DNA of 64,000 nt, from contig NZ_SLUI01000005.1 of the NCBI RefSeq assembly GCF_004339805.1, forward strand, positions 124,001-188,000, given 5' to 3'. The position numbers and the translations under genes are program-made. Shown here in pieces: positions 50,380 to 60,020 of this stretch (position 1 is its first letter; every line of letters starts with the position of its first letter). The DNA is from Anaerospora hongkongensis (GTDB taxonomy: Bacteria; Bacillota; Negativicutes; Sporomusales; DSM-15969). The notes under the pieces are model-generated. The model worked only from the letters and a program-made list of their open reading frames with translations. It made no database searches and had not been told where the DNA came from.

Positions 50380-50784
50380 ATGATAGAAGGCATTAGTCAC
50401 GTTACTTTTATTGTTAAGGACCTCGAACTTGCAACCCGATTTTTCAAACAGATCTTTGACGCCGAGGAAGTTTATGCTAGCGGCGATGATACCTTCTCGC
50501 TATCAAGAGAGAAGTTCTTCCTGATTGGCGGGCAATGGATTGCCATTATGGAAGGCGAGTCCCTGCCTACCCGCACCTACAACCACACCGCCTTTAAAAT
50601 ACCAGAAGCGGATTTCGAAACCTATCAAGCGCGCATTGAGCAGCTGGGGGTAGATGTTCGCCCACCCCGGCCACGCGTAGAAGGCGAGAGCAGATCCTTG
50701 TATTTTTATGACTTTGACAATCACTTGTTTGAACTCCACACCGGGACACTTCCCGAACGTTTAGCAAGATATAAACGGAAGTGA
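50380..50784 (+). CDS. fosX: FosX-like fosfomycin epoxide hydrolase
   Basis: 134 residues, GGGAGGAG before the ATG. MIEGISHVTFIVKDL with first metal ligand His7, YNHTAF with the second His, and FELHTG with the Glu ligand match the FosX/FosA glyoxalase fold. Glu44 (LSREKF) is at the position of the general base that distinguishes FosX hydrolases. FosX uses Mn2+ and water to open the fosfomycin epoxide; it may also have a housekeeping substrate. Ends at copy 6 of the hairpin family. Confidence 0.87.
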   Translation: MIEGISHVTFIVKDLELATRFFKQIFDAEEVYASGDDTFSLSREKFFLIGGQWIAIMEGESLPTRTYNHTAFKIPEADFETYQARIEQLGVDVRPPRPRVEGESRSLYFYDFDNHLFELHTGTLPERLARYKRK

Positions 50785-50785
50785 C

Positions 50786-50823
50786 AAAAACGGCAAGGCT
50801 CAGATTTCTGAAGCCTTGCCGTT
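50786..50823. terminator. Hairpin terminator, copy 6 of the repeat family
   Basis: AAAAACGGCAAGGCTCAG and CTGAAGCCTTGCCGTT arms between convergent genes. The right arm encodes the C-terminus of the EamA transporter. Core identical to copy 7. Confidence 0.82.
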
Positions 50824-51747
50824 CTTACTGCCTCGCAGTTGAAGTGTTTTTTTGAGGGGCGCCCTATGATTCATTAACATAATTGAGCCGATTACAAGCA
50901 AAATGCCGATCCCACTCACTATCCCTACCGGTTCTCTGAAAGCCGCAATACCAATAATCGCGGCAACGATTACTTCAACTGACGCAATGACAGGGACCTT
51001 GCTGCTCTCTGTAATTTTTTGCAAACCCTGATAATAAAAAATATAGGCTATTGCAGTTGGTATCAAAGCATAGAAGAATCCTAACAGAAGCACACTCTCG
51101 TTCAAAGAGGCCGCTTGTTCCCAGGGATTGATAAAAAAGCCGAGAAAGAAGGCCGCAAATAGATAGCTATATGTGCTGATCACAAAGGCATTGCTTTTTT
51201 CTCCAGCCATTTTGCCGATAATTGCCGTCATGCCATAACAGAAGCCCGACGCGATACCACACATTGCCCCGACCAGCGAGAAAACCATGGCATCGAACTT
51301 TCCGCCGGTCGCCGTCAACACACAACCGATAATATTAACAAGCATGGCCGTAGATTTTATCCAGGTAATTTTTTCACGAAACCACAGATAAGAAAAGACG
51401 GTAGTAAAAACCGGAGCCGTATTCATCAACACGGCACTCACCGTCACCCCCGTCAACGTAACGGCCAGGCTATAAACCACATTGTTGAGGCCATGGCAGA
51501 TTAGACCTAAAAGTATGCAGAATCCCAGGGTTTTCTTGCTCACACGAAGAGAAGTTACCCCAAACTTGGTGACGGTAACTATCGCGAGAATAAAGAAGGA
51601 AAAGGCCATTCGAAGAAAGCTCGTTAAGGCAAACGAGGAACCCTGCTGCTCCATCAACTGGATAAACGGGCCGATACACCCCCACAATACCCCGGCAATA
51701 AATACTTGTAAATATCCTTTAAACTCTTCGTTGTGTAGTACTTTCAT
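50800..51747 (-). CDS. EamA-family (DMT) transporter
   Basis: 315 residues, ten predicted transmembrane helices in two EamA halves (VFIAGVLWGCIGPFIQLME; IASVEVIVAAIIGIAAFREP). Exporters of this superfamily handle amino acids, metabolites or nucleotide sugars. The last eight or so residues (SKNGKASEI) and the stop at 50800 are encoded inside the shared hairpin repeat, which suggests that the repeat inserted into, or evolved with, the gene end. Monocistronic. Confidence 0.88.
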   Translation of the reverse strand: MKVLHNEEFKGYLQVFIAGVLWGCIGPFIQLMEQQGSSFALTSFLRMAFSFFILAIVTVTKFGVTSLRVSKKTLGFCILLGLICHGLNNVVYSLAVTLTGVTVSAVLMNTAPVFTTVFSYLWFREKITWIKSTAMLVNIIGCVLTATGGKFDAMVFSLVGAMCGIASGFCYGMTAIIGKMAGEKSNAFVISTYSYLFAAFFLGFFINPWEQAASLNESVLLLGFFYALIPTAIAYIFYYQGLQKITESSKVPVIASVEVIVAAIIGIAAFREPVGIVSGIGILLVIGSIMLMNHRAPLKKTLQLRGSKNGKASEI

Positions 51748-51814
51748 TAAAAGCTAGTCCTCCAACAGTTCTCCTTACCATATTGTAGGCTAAATGCCTG
51801 ATAAAGTAAAACCG

Positions 51815-51852
51815 AAAACGGCAAGGCTCAGATTTCTGAAGCCTTGCCGTTT
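51815..51852. terminator. Hairpin terminator, copy 7 of the repeat family
   Basis: AAAACGGCAAGGCTCAG (51815-51831) and CTGAAGCCTTGCCGTTT (51836-51852), at the 3' end of ileS; the EamA gene on the other side starts away from it. Confidence 0.82.
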
Positions 51853-51862
51853 CTATATCAAT

Positions 51863-54800
51863 TTAGGAAATCCGTGCTACTGCCAGCTGCAGTTTTTCGC
51901 CGTTAATATTGACCTCGGTATAGTCACCTTCGGCCTCAAACACAATGTCCACAGCCAGTGTTTCGCTCATGATATATTCTTTATACTGCTGAACAATCGC
52001 TTCGAGTAAAGCATTGCCGGCCATATAGACGGTAATTTTGTCGACCACTTCAAAGGAGCTGTCTTTTCTCATGTTTTGCAGCTTGCTGATGATTTCTCTG
52101 GCGTAGCCTTCCCTTTTCAGTTCTTCCGAAATGTGGGTATCCAATACTACGCCCACTTCGCCCTCACTGGCAACAGCAAACCCTTCCAGACCATTCATTG
52201 TGACCAGGAGATTGTCACTGTTGAGTTCAATCGCGGTTCCTTCGACCTGAATGGTCAGGCTTTGTCCGGCAGATACCTGAAGCGCCAGTTCCATCTGATC
52301 GGCTTCAGCAATGGCTTTTTTGATACCTGTCAGCAGCTTGCCGTATGTTTTGCCCAGTACCGGCAGATTGGGTTTGACCGTATAGCTTACATAGTCGGAC
52401 ATATTGGCATTGACCACTACTTCTTTGATATTGAGCTCTTCTTTAATGATGTCGATATAGTAGTCGGCCAGTTCCCTGGTACTGACAAGCATCTTGGGCA
52501 GCGGCTGCCGGTTTTTGATATTGGCGAGGTTGCGCGCACTGCGGCCCAGTCCGCAAATCCGGTACGCCAGCTCCATTTCTTTTTCCAGTTTGGCATCAAC
52601 CTGCGATGCGTCATATTCCGGCCACAGGCATAAATGCACACTTTCCGGCTCGTTGGTATTGAGACCGAATACAAGATTGCGATAAATTTCCTCGGTAATG
52701 AACGGCACAAACGGAGCCGCCACAATCACCAGTTTTTTCAATACGGTGTGCAAGGTGACATAGGCATCAATTTTATCCTCGGTCATATCCATGGACCAAT
52801 ATCTGACGCGATTGCGCCGCACATACCAATTGGAAAGTTCATCGGTGAATTCTTCAATCAGCTGCGCCGCACCGGTAATTTTATACGCATGCAGATATTC
52901 GTCGACTTTGTTAATCAGGGTATTCAGCTTGGAGATAATCCACCGGTCCATAACATGGCCGCTTTGTCTCCCCTGGTATTTGGCCGGATCAAACTGGTCG
53001 ATTTCGGCATAGAGCACATAGAAGGAATACACATTCCACAGCGTATTGAGGAATTTGCGCTGCGCTTCAATGACGGCCTCTTCATAAAAACGGGAAGGCA
53101 GCCAGGGTGCACTGGCGGTATAGAAGTACCAGCGCAGGGCATCTGCCCCCTGATTATCCAGCACAGTGAACGGACTTAAGACATTGCCTTTGTGTTTCGA
53201 CATTTTAAGGCCCTGTTTATCGAGTACATGCCCCAGGACCACACAATTTTCAAAAGAGCTCTTACCAAAAACAGCAGTGGAAATGGCCAGCAGGGTATAG
53301 AACCAGCCGCGTGTCTGGTCAACAGCCTCGGAGATAAACTGAGCCGGGAAGTTTTGCTCAAACAGTTCCCTGTTCTCAAAGGGATAGTGATATTGGGCAA
53401 ATGGCATTGACCCCGAATCGTACCAGCAGTCAATTACCTCGCTGACGCGCTGCATCTTGTTACCGCACTGCGCGCAGTTCAGCTGCTGTTTGTCAATATA
53501 GGGTTTATGCAGGTCGAGATCATCCGGTACGTTCAAGCCTTTTTCCTGGAGCTCTGCAATACTGCCGATGCATTCCCGGTGTCCGCATTCGCATTCCCAG
53601 ATCGGCAGTGGTGTACCCCAGTACCGTTCCCGGCTGAGGCCCCAGTCAATTACATTTTCTAAGAAATTGCCGAATCGTCCCTTCTTGATGTTATCCGGAT
53701 ACCAGTTGATTTTGTCGTTGTTTTCTAAAAGCTGCTCCCGGAGAGAGGACATTCTGACAAACCAGGAAACACGGGGATAGTATAGAAGCGGCGTATCGCA
53801 GCGCCAGCAGAAGGGATAGGAGTGAAGATATTTCTCCGCTTTCAACAGGACACCGGTTTCTTTTAAGAAAGCCAGTATTTTTTCATCCGCTTTTTTAACG
53901 AACATCCCCTGCCAGGGCGTCACTTCTTCCACAAAATTACCTTGTGCATCCACCAGGTTAATGAGCGGCAAGTCATATTTTTGGCCAAGCCGGTTATCAT
54001 CTTCGCCATAAGCCGGCGCAATATGGACAATGCCGGTACCATCACTTAAGGTAACAAAATCACCATGCACCACATAATAGGCCTTTTTCTCCGGTTGCGC
54101 GAAGCAAAACATTGGCTCATATTCCTTGCCCAGCAGCGCTTCCCCTTTGAACTCGCGAACCAGCTCGTATTCACCCTCCAGGATGCTTAACCGCTCTTTC
54201 GCCAGGATTACATGCTCTTCCTGATAGATTACTTCCACATAATCATAACTCTGGTTAACAGCCAAGGCCACATTGCTGGGCAGGGTCCAGGGGGTAGTCG
54301 TCCAAACAAGAATCGCCGCATTTTCCCCTTTAAGTCTGAACTTGACATAAGCCGAGCTGTCTTTCACGTCCTTATAGCCCTGGGCTACTTCATGCGAAGA
54401 CAAAGCGGTACCGCAGCGCGGGCAATACGGAACAATTTTGTGGCCTTTATATAGTAAATCTTTATCCCAAAGCTGCTTCAGCGACCACCAAACAGATTCA
54501 ATATATTCATTATGGTAGGTGACATATGGATTTTCCATGTCAATCCAGAAGGCCACTCGCTCCGACATTTCCTTCCACTGGGTGGCATAGGTAAACACGC
54601 TCTCCTTACACTGCTTCACAAAATCTTCTACGCCATACTTTTCAATTTCCGGTTTGCCGGAAATCCCCAGCTTTTTCTCAACTTCCAGTTCAACCGGCAG
54701 GCCATGGGTATCCCAGCCTGCTTTTCGCAACACCCGGTAGCCCTTCATGACCTTATACCGTGGAATGAGATCTTTGATTACCCGGGTAACAACGTGACCG

Positions 54801-54967
54801 ATGTGGGGACTGCCATTCGCGGTCGGCGGTCCGTCATAAAACGTAAAATACTCCTTGCCCTCGTTCATCTTAAAGCTCTTGGCGATGATCCCTTCTTTTT
54901 CCCACAAAGCCAGTATGGATTTTTCCATCTCGACAAAATTATTTTTAGGACTTACTTTCTTATACAT
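51863..54967 (-). CDS. ileS: Isoleucyl-tRNA synthetase, long (type 2-like) form
   Basis: 1034 residues, GGAGG before the ATG. Class I signatures HIGH at 55-58 (SPHIGHVV) and KMSKH at 588-592 are present; the CP1 editing domain and an internal Cys set ([16 protein letters not shown]) are visible. It charges tRNA-Ile with isoleucine in the cytoplasm. The opening [18 protein letters not shown] and the length resemble the IleRS2 group, members of which are often tolerant to mupirocin; this classification is an inference. A T-box leader lies directly upstream. Confidence 0.95.
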   Translation of the reverse strand: MYKKVSPKNNFVEMEKSILALWEKEGIIAKSFKMNEGKEYFTFYDGPPTANGSPHIGHVVTRVIKDLIPRYKVMKGYRVLRKAGWDTHGLPVELEVEKKLGISGKPEIEKYGVEDFVKQCKESVFTYATQWKEMSERVAFWIDMENPYVTYHNEYIESVWWSLKQLWDKDLLYKGHKIVPYCPRCGTALSSHEVAQGYKDVKDSSAYVKFRLKGENAAILVWTTTPWTLPSNVALAVNQSYDYVEVIYQEEHVILAKERLSILEGEYELVREFKGEALLGKEYEPMFCFAQPEKKAYYVVHGDFVTLSDGTGIVHIAPAYGEDDNRLGQKYDLPLINLVDAQGNFVEEVTPWQGMFVKKADEKILAFLKETGVLLKAEKYLHSYPFCWRCDTPLLYYPRVSWFVRMSSLREQLLENNDKINWYPDNIKKGRFGNFLENVIDWGLSRERYWGTPLPIWECECGHRECIGSIAELQEKGLNVPDDLDLHKPYIDKQQLNCAQCGNKMQRVSEVIDCWYDSGSMPFAQYHYPFENRELFEQNFPAQFISEAVDQTRGWFYTLLAISTAVFGKSSFENCVVLGHVLDKQGLKMSKHKGNVLSPFTVLDNQGADALRWYFYTASAPWLPSRFYEEAVIEAQRKFLNTLWNVYSFYVLYAEIDQFDPAKYQGRQSGHVMDRWIISKLNTLINKVDEYLHAYKITGAAQLIEEFTDELSNWYVRRNRVRYWSMDMTEDKIDAYVTLHTVLKKLVIVAAPFVPFITEEIYRNLVFGLNTNEPESVHLCLWPEYDASQVDAKLEKEMELAYRICGLGRSARNLANIKNRQPLPKMLVSTRELADYYIDIIKEELNIKEVVVNANMSDYVSYTVKPNLPVLGKTYGKLLTGIKKAIAEADQMELALQVSAGQSLTIQVEGTAIELNSDNLLVTMNGLEGFAVASEGEVGVVLDTHISEELKREGYAREIISKLQNMRKDSSFEVVDKITVYMAGNALLEAIVQQYKEYIMSETLAVDIVFEAEGDYTEVNINGEKLQLAVARIS

Positions 54968-54999
54968 GAACTTGCTCCTCCCTGTTCTTGCATGCTGCA

Positions 55000-55215
55000 A
55001 CAAAAAACACTTCGCCCCTCACTCAGGACGAAGTGTTATCTTCGTTAACCACCTTACGATTCTCAGGTACTGCATACCTTATCCTTTAACGCAGGATTAC
55101 GGATTAACTTACTAAGCTTTCAGCCATCAGCTCTCAGGTGATTTTCTTCCGGCAACTCCCTGCGGGTTCTCAGCACGCCCCGCTCTCTGTATGGTTCTAT
55201 TCCCGCAATACTCTT
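55000..55215 (-). promoter_or_regulatory. T-box riboswitch (isoleucine) upstream of ileS
   Basis: Reading on the minus strand: AGAGAGCGGGG of stem I, a specifier-loop segment with ATC at 55142-55140 followed by ACC, then the T-box AAGGTGGTTAACG (55056-55043) and a terminator with AACACTTCG/CGAAGTGTT arms (55006-55014, 55029-55037) followed by T. Uncharged tRNA-Ile would stabilise the antiterminator. Confidence 0.88.
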
Positions 55216-55308
55216 CCTGTTCACAGCTTTTTAAAGAAACAATATTAAAATATTACTCGTGATTATACTGCTCCAGCGCCAAAATGTCAAACTGCCCTCG
55301 CACGTTAT

Positions 55309-55337
55309 TGGGACATGGGGACAGGTCCCTTGTCCCA
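55309..55337. repeat. REP-like GGGACA palindrome
   Basis: TGGGACATGGGGACAGGTCC and onward to GTCCCA, same family as the pair at 6866-6940. It lies at the 3' end of the MFS gene. Confidence 0.55.
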
Positions 55338-55348
55338 GCAGTATTAGT

Positions 55349-56572
55349 TTACCTGCCCTTAACCAAAACCAGAATTGCCCCGGTAATGAGGATCACTCCC
55401 ATAAAAGCAGGGGCGGCGTGCCCCAGTGACACATAGATTTGGCCGCCTATTACAGGGCCAATGATTCTTGCCAGCGCCTGAATCGACTGGCTGCCGCCTT
55501 GAACCCGGCCTTGTTCACTGGCATCGACAGACTTGGAAAGCATCCCATTGAACGAAGGCCCAAAGATGGAATCACCGAAACCAAATATAAACATTCCAGC
55601 GATAAACAGCGGATAAAAAGAGAACAAGGCCGATGCTGCAATCAGAGCATAGCCAATAACCTCTGCCCCCATCCCCAGCATCGCGATCTGTTTGTCACTC
55701 AGTTTTACTAACAGCCTGGGCATAATGAGGCCTTGGGAAATGATGTCCTGGATGCCAATGATGGAAAACATCAGGCCAATTAAGGCAGGCTGCCAATGGA
55801 AAGTATCCATCGTGAATTGGGAAAACACTGCCTGTAAGGCTCCGTTAGGTATCCAAAGTAAAAACGCTGCAATAAGCAGCCGTTTTAAGTTTTTCAGGGA
55901 AAGTACGCTTGCCAGCTGGGTAAAGGGATTCAGTCTTACTAAGGCAATCTCTTTCAGTCTGTTATTCTTAGCAAGGCTCTCAGGCATAAAAAAGTACCCA
56001 TAAATCACATTCAGCAGCGTAATGCCTGCCCCAAAATACATCGGTACCGCATACCCAAACTTGGCCAGTAACCCGCCGACCGTTGGCCCGATAACGGTGC
56101 CTACCCCGACAATGGCACTCATCCAGCCAAAGTACTTTGTCCTTTGCTCTCGCGGGATGATGTCGGCAAAATAGGCGAAAATCGTGCTGATGCTGCCACC
56201 GGTTATCCCTTCTATGATACGCCCGGCAAACAGCACCCACAGCGCGCCGCCTATGCCAAAGACCAGATATCCCACTGCCGACCCTAACAGGCATAGCAAC
56301 AACAAGGGACGGCGTCCATATTTATCGCTTAAAGCGCCAAGTGCGGGAGCCGCAAAAAACACGCACACGGCATAAACAGAGGTTAATAACGTAACCACAA
56401 TTGCTTGTTCCCCCGGATTGCTTGTATAAGGCTGCACTAAGAAGGGAACGACAGGCGCTATAATACTGAAGCCAATTCCGCAAAGAAATACGGCGATGAG
56501 GCCGAATAGCAAAGCGTGTTTATCTACGGTTTGCTCTTTGTTTTGTTCATCGTATAAGTTAGTTGTAGACAT
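55349..56572 (-). CDS. MFS drug/metabolite exporter (TetA/Bcr-like)
   Basis: 407 residues, twelve predicted helices. APALGALSDKYGRRPLLLL is the MFS loop-2 motif and GGSISTIFAYFADI a drug-exporter-like motif. The N-terminus is a short cytoplasmic tail. AAAGGGATAAATT precedes the ATG. The MarR gene 150 bases upstream on the same strand probably controls it. Exported compound unknown. Confidence 0.88.
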   Translation of the reverse strand: MSTTNLYDEQNKEQTVDKHALLFGLIAVFLCGIGFSIIAPVVPFLVQPYTSNPGEQAIVVTLLTSVYAVCVFFAAPALGALSDKYGRRPLLLLCLLGSAVGYLVFGIGGALWVLFAGRIIEGITGGSISTIFAYFADIIPREQRTKYFGWMSAIVGVGTVIGPTVGGLLAKFGYAVPMYFGAGITLLNVIYGYFFMPESLAKNNRLKEIALVRLNPFTQLASVLSLKNLKRLLIAAFLLWIPNGALQAVFSQFTMDTFHWQPALIGLMFSIIGIQDIISQGLIMPRLLVKLSDKQIAMLGMGAEVIGYALIAASALFSFYPLFIAGMFIFGFGDSIFGPSFNGMLSKSVDASEQGRVQGGSQSIQALARIIGPVIGGQIYVSLGHAAPAFMGVILITGAILVLVKGR

Positions 56573-56665
56573 AATTTATCCCTTTCTAGGGTTGTAAATT
56601 TCACTTCCCAGGAAGCAAAATAATCATAGCATATCTTTACTGCCTTGTCAAAATGCTGTCCATGA

Positions 56666-56703
56666 AAAAAGCAGCCTGTTCTCAAGTGAGTCAGACTGCT
56701 TTT
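56666..56703. terminator. Terminator after the MarR gene
   Basis: AAAAGCAG and CTGCTTTT arms with inner pairing and a T run on the minus strand, 23 bases beyond the MarR stop. Confidence 0.65.
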
Positions 56704-56725
56704 AGAGATATTCCTGTGTACAATT

Positions 56726-57196
56726 TTATTTTGAACGATTTACATCCCGCTTGCTTATTTCTGCATCCAAATGCCGGCTGTATTTCTCCACAAAGCTGAG
56801 CATACTGTCAAATTGTTCGTCGGTTACCTGCTCAAATACGGATTTATCCCGCTCCTGGAATTCTTTGTGGAGTTCTTCATGGATGTTATAAACGGCTTGC
56901 CCTTGCTCCGTAAGCTTATAATAGATCTCTTTTTTGTTTTCCGGCTTCTGATAGCTTGCGATAACGCCTTTTTCAATAAGCTTCTTCGTCATTTTACTCA
57001 TGGCACCGGTGGTCATAAAAAAGGTCTCCGCCAGTTTCGCCACGTTGACATCCGCATTGCTGCCAATATATTCAATACAATGTACTTCAGAAGGCTGATA
57101 ACCCTTAAGACTGTCTTTCATCTTAAGCCGGTTAAGCCAACTCATCTTATTAAATAGCTCCCGGAAACTCATCATAACCTGTTCTTTTTTATTCAC
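56726..57196 (-). CDS. MarR-family transcriptional regulator
   Basis: 156 residues from a GTG start with GGAGG seven bases upstream. Winged helix: ADVNVAKLAETFFMTTGAMSKMTKKLIEKG, followed by ENKKEIYYKLTEQGQAVY. It is upstream of the MFS exporter and probably represses it, although a terminator-like hairpin separates the two genes, so they may have separate promoters. Confidence 0.88.
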   Translation of the reverse strand: MNKKEQVMMSFRELFNKMSWLNRLKMKDSLKGYQPSEVHCIEYIGSNADVNVAKLAETFFMTTGAMSKMTKKLIEKGVIASYQKPENKKEIYYKLTEQGQAVYNIHEELHKEFQERDKSVFEQVTDEQFDSMLSFVEKYSRHLDAEISKRDVNRSK

Positions 57197-57344
57197 GGTC
57201 TGTCCTCCACCCGCTAGTGCAGTTACCCCTTAAGTATACATGAACTCCTGCCCAGTTGACAAAATTGTTGACAGGATTTCTTATACTAAATCGTATTCGC
57301 CGGGCTTGGTAATATACGAAACCTTGATTCCTGCAGAACTAACC

Positions 57345-57518
57345 TTACCTGTTGGTTTTACCGCTATTAGTTTTACAAGCAGTATACTGGTCTATTGCTT
57401 TTTCCAATTCTTGTTGCAGATAAAGATAATCAATAAGATGACCTGCTTTTTGGGCTTCTACGATCAGCTCTGTTAATTCCGCAATCTTTTCTGCAATATG
57501 CTTTCTGTGAATCATCAT
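57345..57518 (-). CDS. Small Spo0E-like protein
   Basis: 57 residues; AGGGGTG lies upstream of the ATG pair. The sequence folds as a helical hairpin: IAEKIAELTELIVEA, then a turn (KAGH) and YLYLQQELEKAIDQY. Spo0E-type aspartyl-phosphate phosphatases have this length and layout and end in SQELDxLI; here the motif is QQELEKAID, so the key Asp is not exactly in place. If correct, it would dephosphorylate Spo0A~P and delay sporulation. Divergent from an XRE-cupin regulator. Confidence 0.5.
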   Translation of the reverse strand: MMIHRKHIAEKIAELTELIVEAQKAGHLIDYLYLQQELEKAIDQYTACKTNSGKTNR

Positions 57519-57672
57519 TTTGTTTTCACCCCTAGCGTTTGGATAAGCAAGTTACACTCCAGCTCACTATTAACAGTTAGATTTGGGAAAACGTTTACTT
57601 TGCTAAAGCTTCCCGATGCCTTCTTGCAAACACCCTCTAAAGCAAGTAAAATTTTAAAGAAAGACCAAGCTT

Positions 57673-57687
57673 GTTCGCTTTAGCGAA
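57673..57687. promoter_or_regulatory. Operator-like inverted repeat upstream of the XRE-cupin gene
   Basis: TTCGCTTTAGCGAA is a perfect inverted repeat with a 2-base centre about 85 bases upstream of the gene; a related GTTTAACGAAC follows. Probable binding site for the XRE-cupin protein or an adjacent regulator. Confidence 0.45.
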
Positions 57688-57768
57688 TTTATTCCAGTTT
57701 AACGAACGCCAAGGTAACAGTCAACATTTTTTCTTGCATATATTTAGATGAAGATAGGTGTGGTTTAC

Positions 57769-58320
57769 TTGAATATTGGTACCGTAATTAAAGACTATCG
57801 TTTAAAGAAAGGCTTGACCCTTCAAGCTTTATCTGACTTGAGTTGTGTAAGTAAATCAATGCTGTCCGAGATTGAAAATAATAAAAAAATGCCCTCGATT
57901 GATGTGGTTCAACGTATTTCTCATGCTTTAAAAATAAGCCTCTTGGCTCTATTAAGCAACGATAAGCAAAAGACCGCTGCTGTACATACGAAATCAACTG
58001 ACCACCTAACGTTACAAGATCCACCTGCCGGTCTTTCCTTACAATTCATATCCCCGCACGGAAATATGAACGAGCCAACTGTTTCCTTTGGCAAGATGCT
58101 TGCTAACAGCAGTACGAAAGTATATACGCCAACCCCTTTTACGACGTCGAATTACATTTATATTGTCCAGGGGCTATTGAATTTTCGCCTTGGTGAAACG
58201 ATATACCAGCTAACAACAGGTGATTCTTTTTATTTTACTACCGAAACTGTCCAACAATTATTTACGGGGCCTGAAGAATGTCATTTTTTATCTGTTAGAT
58301 ATTATCCGAGCTACACTTAG
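57769..58320 (+). CDS. XRE-cupin transcriptional regulator
   Basis: 183 residues from TTG 57769 (AGGTGTGG upstream); ATG 57748 is also in frame but lacks a site. HTH: DYRLKKGLTLQALSDLSCVS and SMLSEIENNKKMPSIDVV; C-terminal cupin domain (YIVQGLLNFRLGETIYQLTTGDSFYF) that may bind a small ligand. Similar regulators (PuuR/SinR-like) control polyamine, sulfur or amino-acid genes. Monocistronic, ends at copy 8 of the hairpin family. Second member of this family is at 60.0 kb. Confidence 0.85.
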   Translation: MNIGTVIKDYRLKKGLTLQALSDLSCVSKSMLSEIENNKKMPSIDVVQRISHALKISLLALLSNDKQKTAAVHTKSTDHLTLQDPPAGLSLQFISPHGNMNEPTVSFGKMLANSSTKVYTPTPFTTSNYIYIVQGLLNFRLGETIYQLTTGDSFYFTTETVQQLFTGPEECHFLSVRYYPSYT

Positions 58321-58366
58321 CATAAAGCTCTTGGCAGCCAGGCATTCAAATCGCCCAGTAATACAA

Positions 58367-58402
58367 AAACGGCAAGGCGCAGAAACTCTGAAGCCTTGCC
58401 GT
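58367..58402. terminator. Hairpin terminator, copy 8 of the repeat family
   Basis: ACGGCAAGGCGCAG and CTGAAGCCTTGCCGT arms between convergent genes; the left arm has a G at the position of T. Confidence 0.78.
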
Positions 58403-58414
58403 ATTATCACGCTG

Positions 58415-59080
58415 TTATTTTTCTGGTTCACCCTGCTGGTCGTCCTGCGTATGGAGCGGTTTCATTGCAGGCTGAAAATTCCCCGGTTGCAAAGAACTAT
58501 TTTTTGCCAGCTTTGCCTCTCGCTGCTCAATTTTTATCAAAAACAAAGTAACTGCACGGGCTAGCGAAGCTATAAAAAATATAAAAGGAATATGATAGAT
58601 TGGCTGCCAATTATCCATTTCGGATATTTTATAATGCATAAAAACAGGCAGGAGAATGAAAACATATATGCTTACTGCAATAAAATTCCACAGAGAAAAC
58701 TGTCGCCAGGTAGTGGTATATTGGAAAATCAGCATATAGTAAACGGGGAGTACCGTTAAATACGGAACAAATAGACAAGGCACGATAGGGAATACTGGGG
58801 TAGCACAAAACCAGAGAACAAAATTTACTCCCACCGTCTCATATACAGACGCGCCGACCGTTAATAACGAACCAAATAAAAACAATACACTGATGCGTTT
58901 TTTGTCAAAGAGGCTGAAGCATATTAGATAAGATACTGCCACTAACCCGACCATACTCCACCACCGAAGAGAAAAAACATCCTCGGTCAGCCATTTTTCC
59001 AACACTAGGCTATGCAATGTGCTTCTGGCTTGGTGAATCATTTCATAATCTACCATAATATCAATTACCCTTCTATTCAT
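58415..59080 (-). CDS. CBO0543-like multi-spanning membrane protein
   Basis: 221 residues, about five to six transmembrane helices (MVGLVAVSYLICFSLFD, VLFLFGSLLTVGASVYE, FIAVSIYVFILLPVFM). Length, hydrophobic pattern and the Trp-rich segments resemble the CBO0543 family of Bacilli and Clostridia, whose role is unknown (some members are linked to sporulation). Hydrophilic C-terminal tail of about 40 residues. Next to a DUF1003 gene on the same strand, but 135 bases apart. Confidence 0.7.
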   Translation of the reverse strand: MNRRVIDIMVDYEMIHQARSTLHSLVLEKWLTEDVFSLRWWSMVGLVAVSYLICFSLFDKKRISVLFLFGSLLTVGASVYETVGVNFVLWFCATPVFPIVPCLFVPYLTVLPVYYMLIFQYTTTWRQFSLWNFIAVSIYVFILLPVFMHYKISEMDNWQPIYHIPFIFFIASLARAVTLFLIKIEQREAKLAKNSSLQPGNFQPAMKPLHTQDDQQGEPEK

Positions 59081-59215
59081 TTCAGCCGTAATGTTACAGC
59101 TTCAGTTTGGGTATAGTATGAGCTTTACAAAATTAGATAATACTTGTACCAAAATAGCTACATATTTTCGTAAACAGTCGCCCTTGCAAGTAGCTACGAC
59201 CTAATAAACGCTCCC

Positions 59216-59797
59216 CTAATCATTTTTTTCCTTTAAATTGCTGCTTATTTTTAAATCCAGCGCCTTTAAGCTCAAATGTATCTCGCTTATATGCTTCTCT
59301 AGCCTGTGAAGATGCCCTTGCATATCGTCAATTTCTTGTTCGGCTTTATAATTTATCGCAAAATCAATGATTGACTCATCTTTATCTCTTGTTGCCTGAC
59401 GATTTTGACTCATCATAATAATGGGGGCTTGAAATGCTGCCAAACAGGATAGTATTAAATTCAATAATATAAATGGGGGCTCATCAAAATGATGAGTAAA
59501 CTGTAGGACGTTCCATACCATCCAGAGAATTAAAAAGGAAAAGAAAAACAGGATAAATTTCCAGCTGCCGCCGAATCTTGCGATGGCATCCGCCAGCTGA
59601 TCCGCCCGTGACGTGTTCAATAAATAGGTTTCGTTTACACGGGAGATGATCGTACGCTCGTAATTGTCCACTAATTTATCAATGCGTTTTCTATTGTCCT
59701 CATCAATTTGAATGTCAAAACCTTCTAATGCACCCTCATCGGCTACATGTCTAAGCGTAGACTTTTTACCGTTCCCCAGCTTCACAACTCGCTTCAT
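59216..59797 (-). CDS. DUF1003 membrane protein
   Basis: 193 residues. ADAIARFGGSWKFILFFFSF, WMVWN, NLILSCLAAFQAPIIMMSQN and the long helical tail (EIDDMQGHLHRLEKHISEIHLSLK) are characteristic of DUF1003 proteins, which have two transmembrane helices and a C-terminal coiled coil. Function unknown. It has a basic, soluble N-terminal segment of about 60 residues. Confidence 0.85.
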   Translation of the reverse strand: MKRVVKLGNGKKSTLRHVADEGALEGFDIQIDEDNRKRIDKLVDNYERTIISRVNETYLLNTSRADQLADAIARFGGSWKFILFFFSFLILWMVWNVLQFTHHFDEPPFILLNLILSCLAAFQAPIIMMSQNRQATRDKDESIIDFAINYKAEQEIDDMQGHLHRLEKHISEIHLSLKALDLKISSNLKEKND

Positions 59798-59881
59798 TAC
59801 CTATCACCTATCTGCTTAGATTATGGTACTACCCATACCAGTATTTGCAGATTGTGCTATTTAATTCTCAACTGTTACTCA

Positions 59882-59910
59882 TGGGACAAGGAACCTGTCC
59901 CCTTGTCCCA
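59882..59910. repeat. REP-like GGGACA palindrome
   Basis: TGGGACAAGGAACCTGTCCC and onward to GTCCCA; inverted relative to the copy at 55309. Confidence 0.55.
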
Positions 59911-60020
59911 CTTAAACTCGGCAATCTATTTTAGCAAAAATTAAAAGCTGTGGAGACCCTTATTTGTATGTTATAATATATTATAATTATGTTATATCAT
60001 CCTCAGAGAAAGGAGTTTCT

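Noticed and set aside
52076-53179. Long plus-strand open frames inside ileS
   Set aside because: They are antisense to a certain, conserved gene and show no recognisable protein motif.
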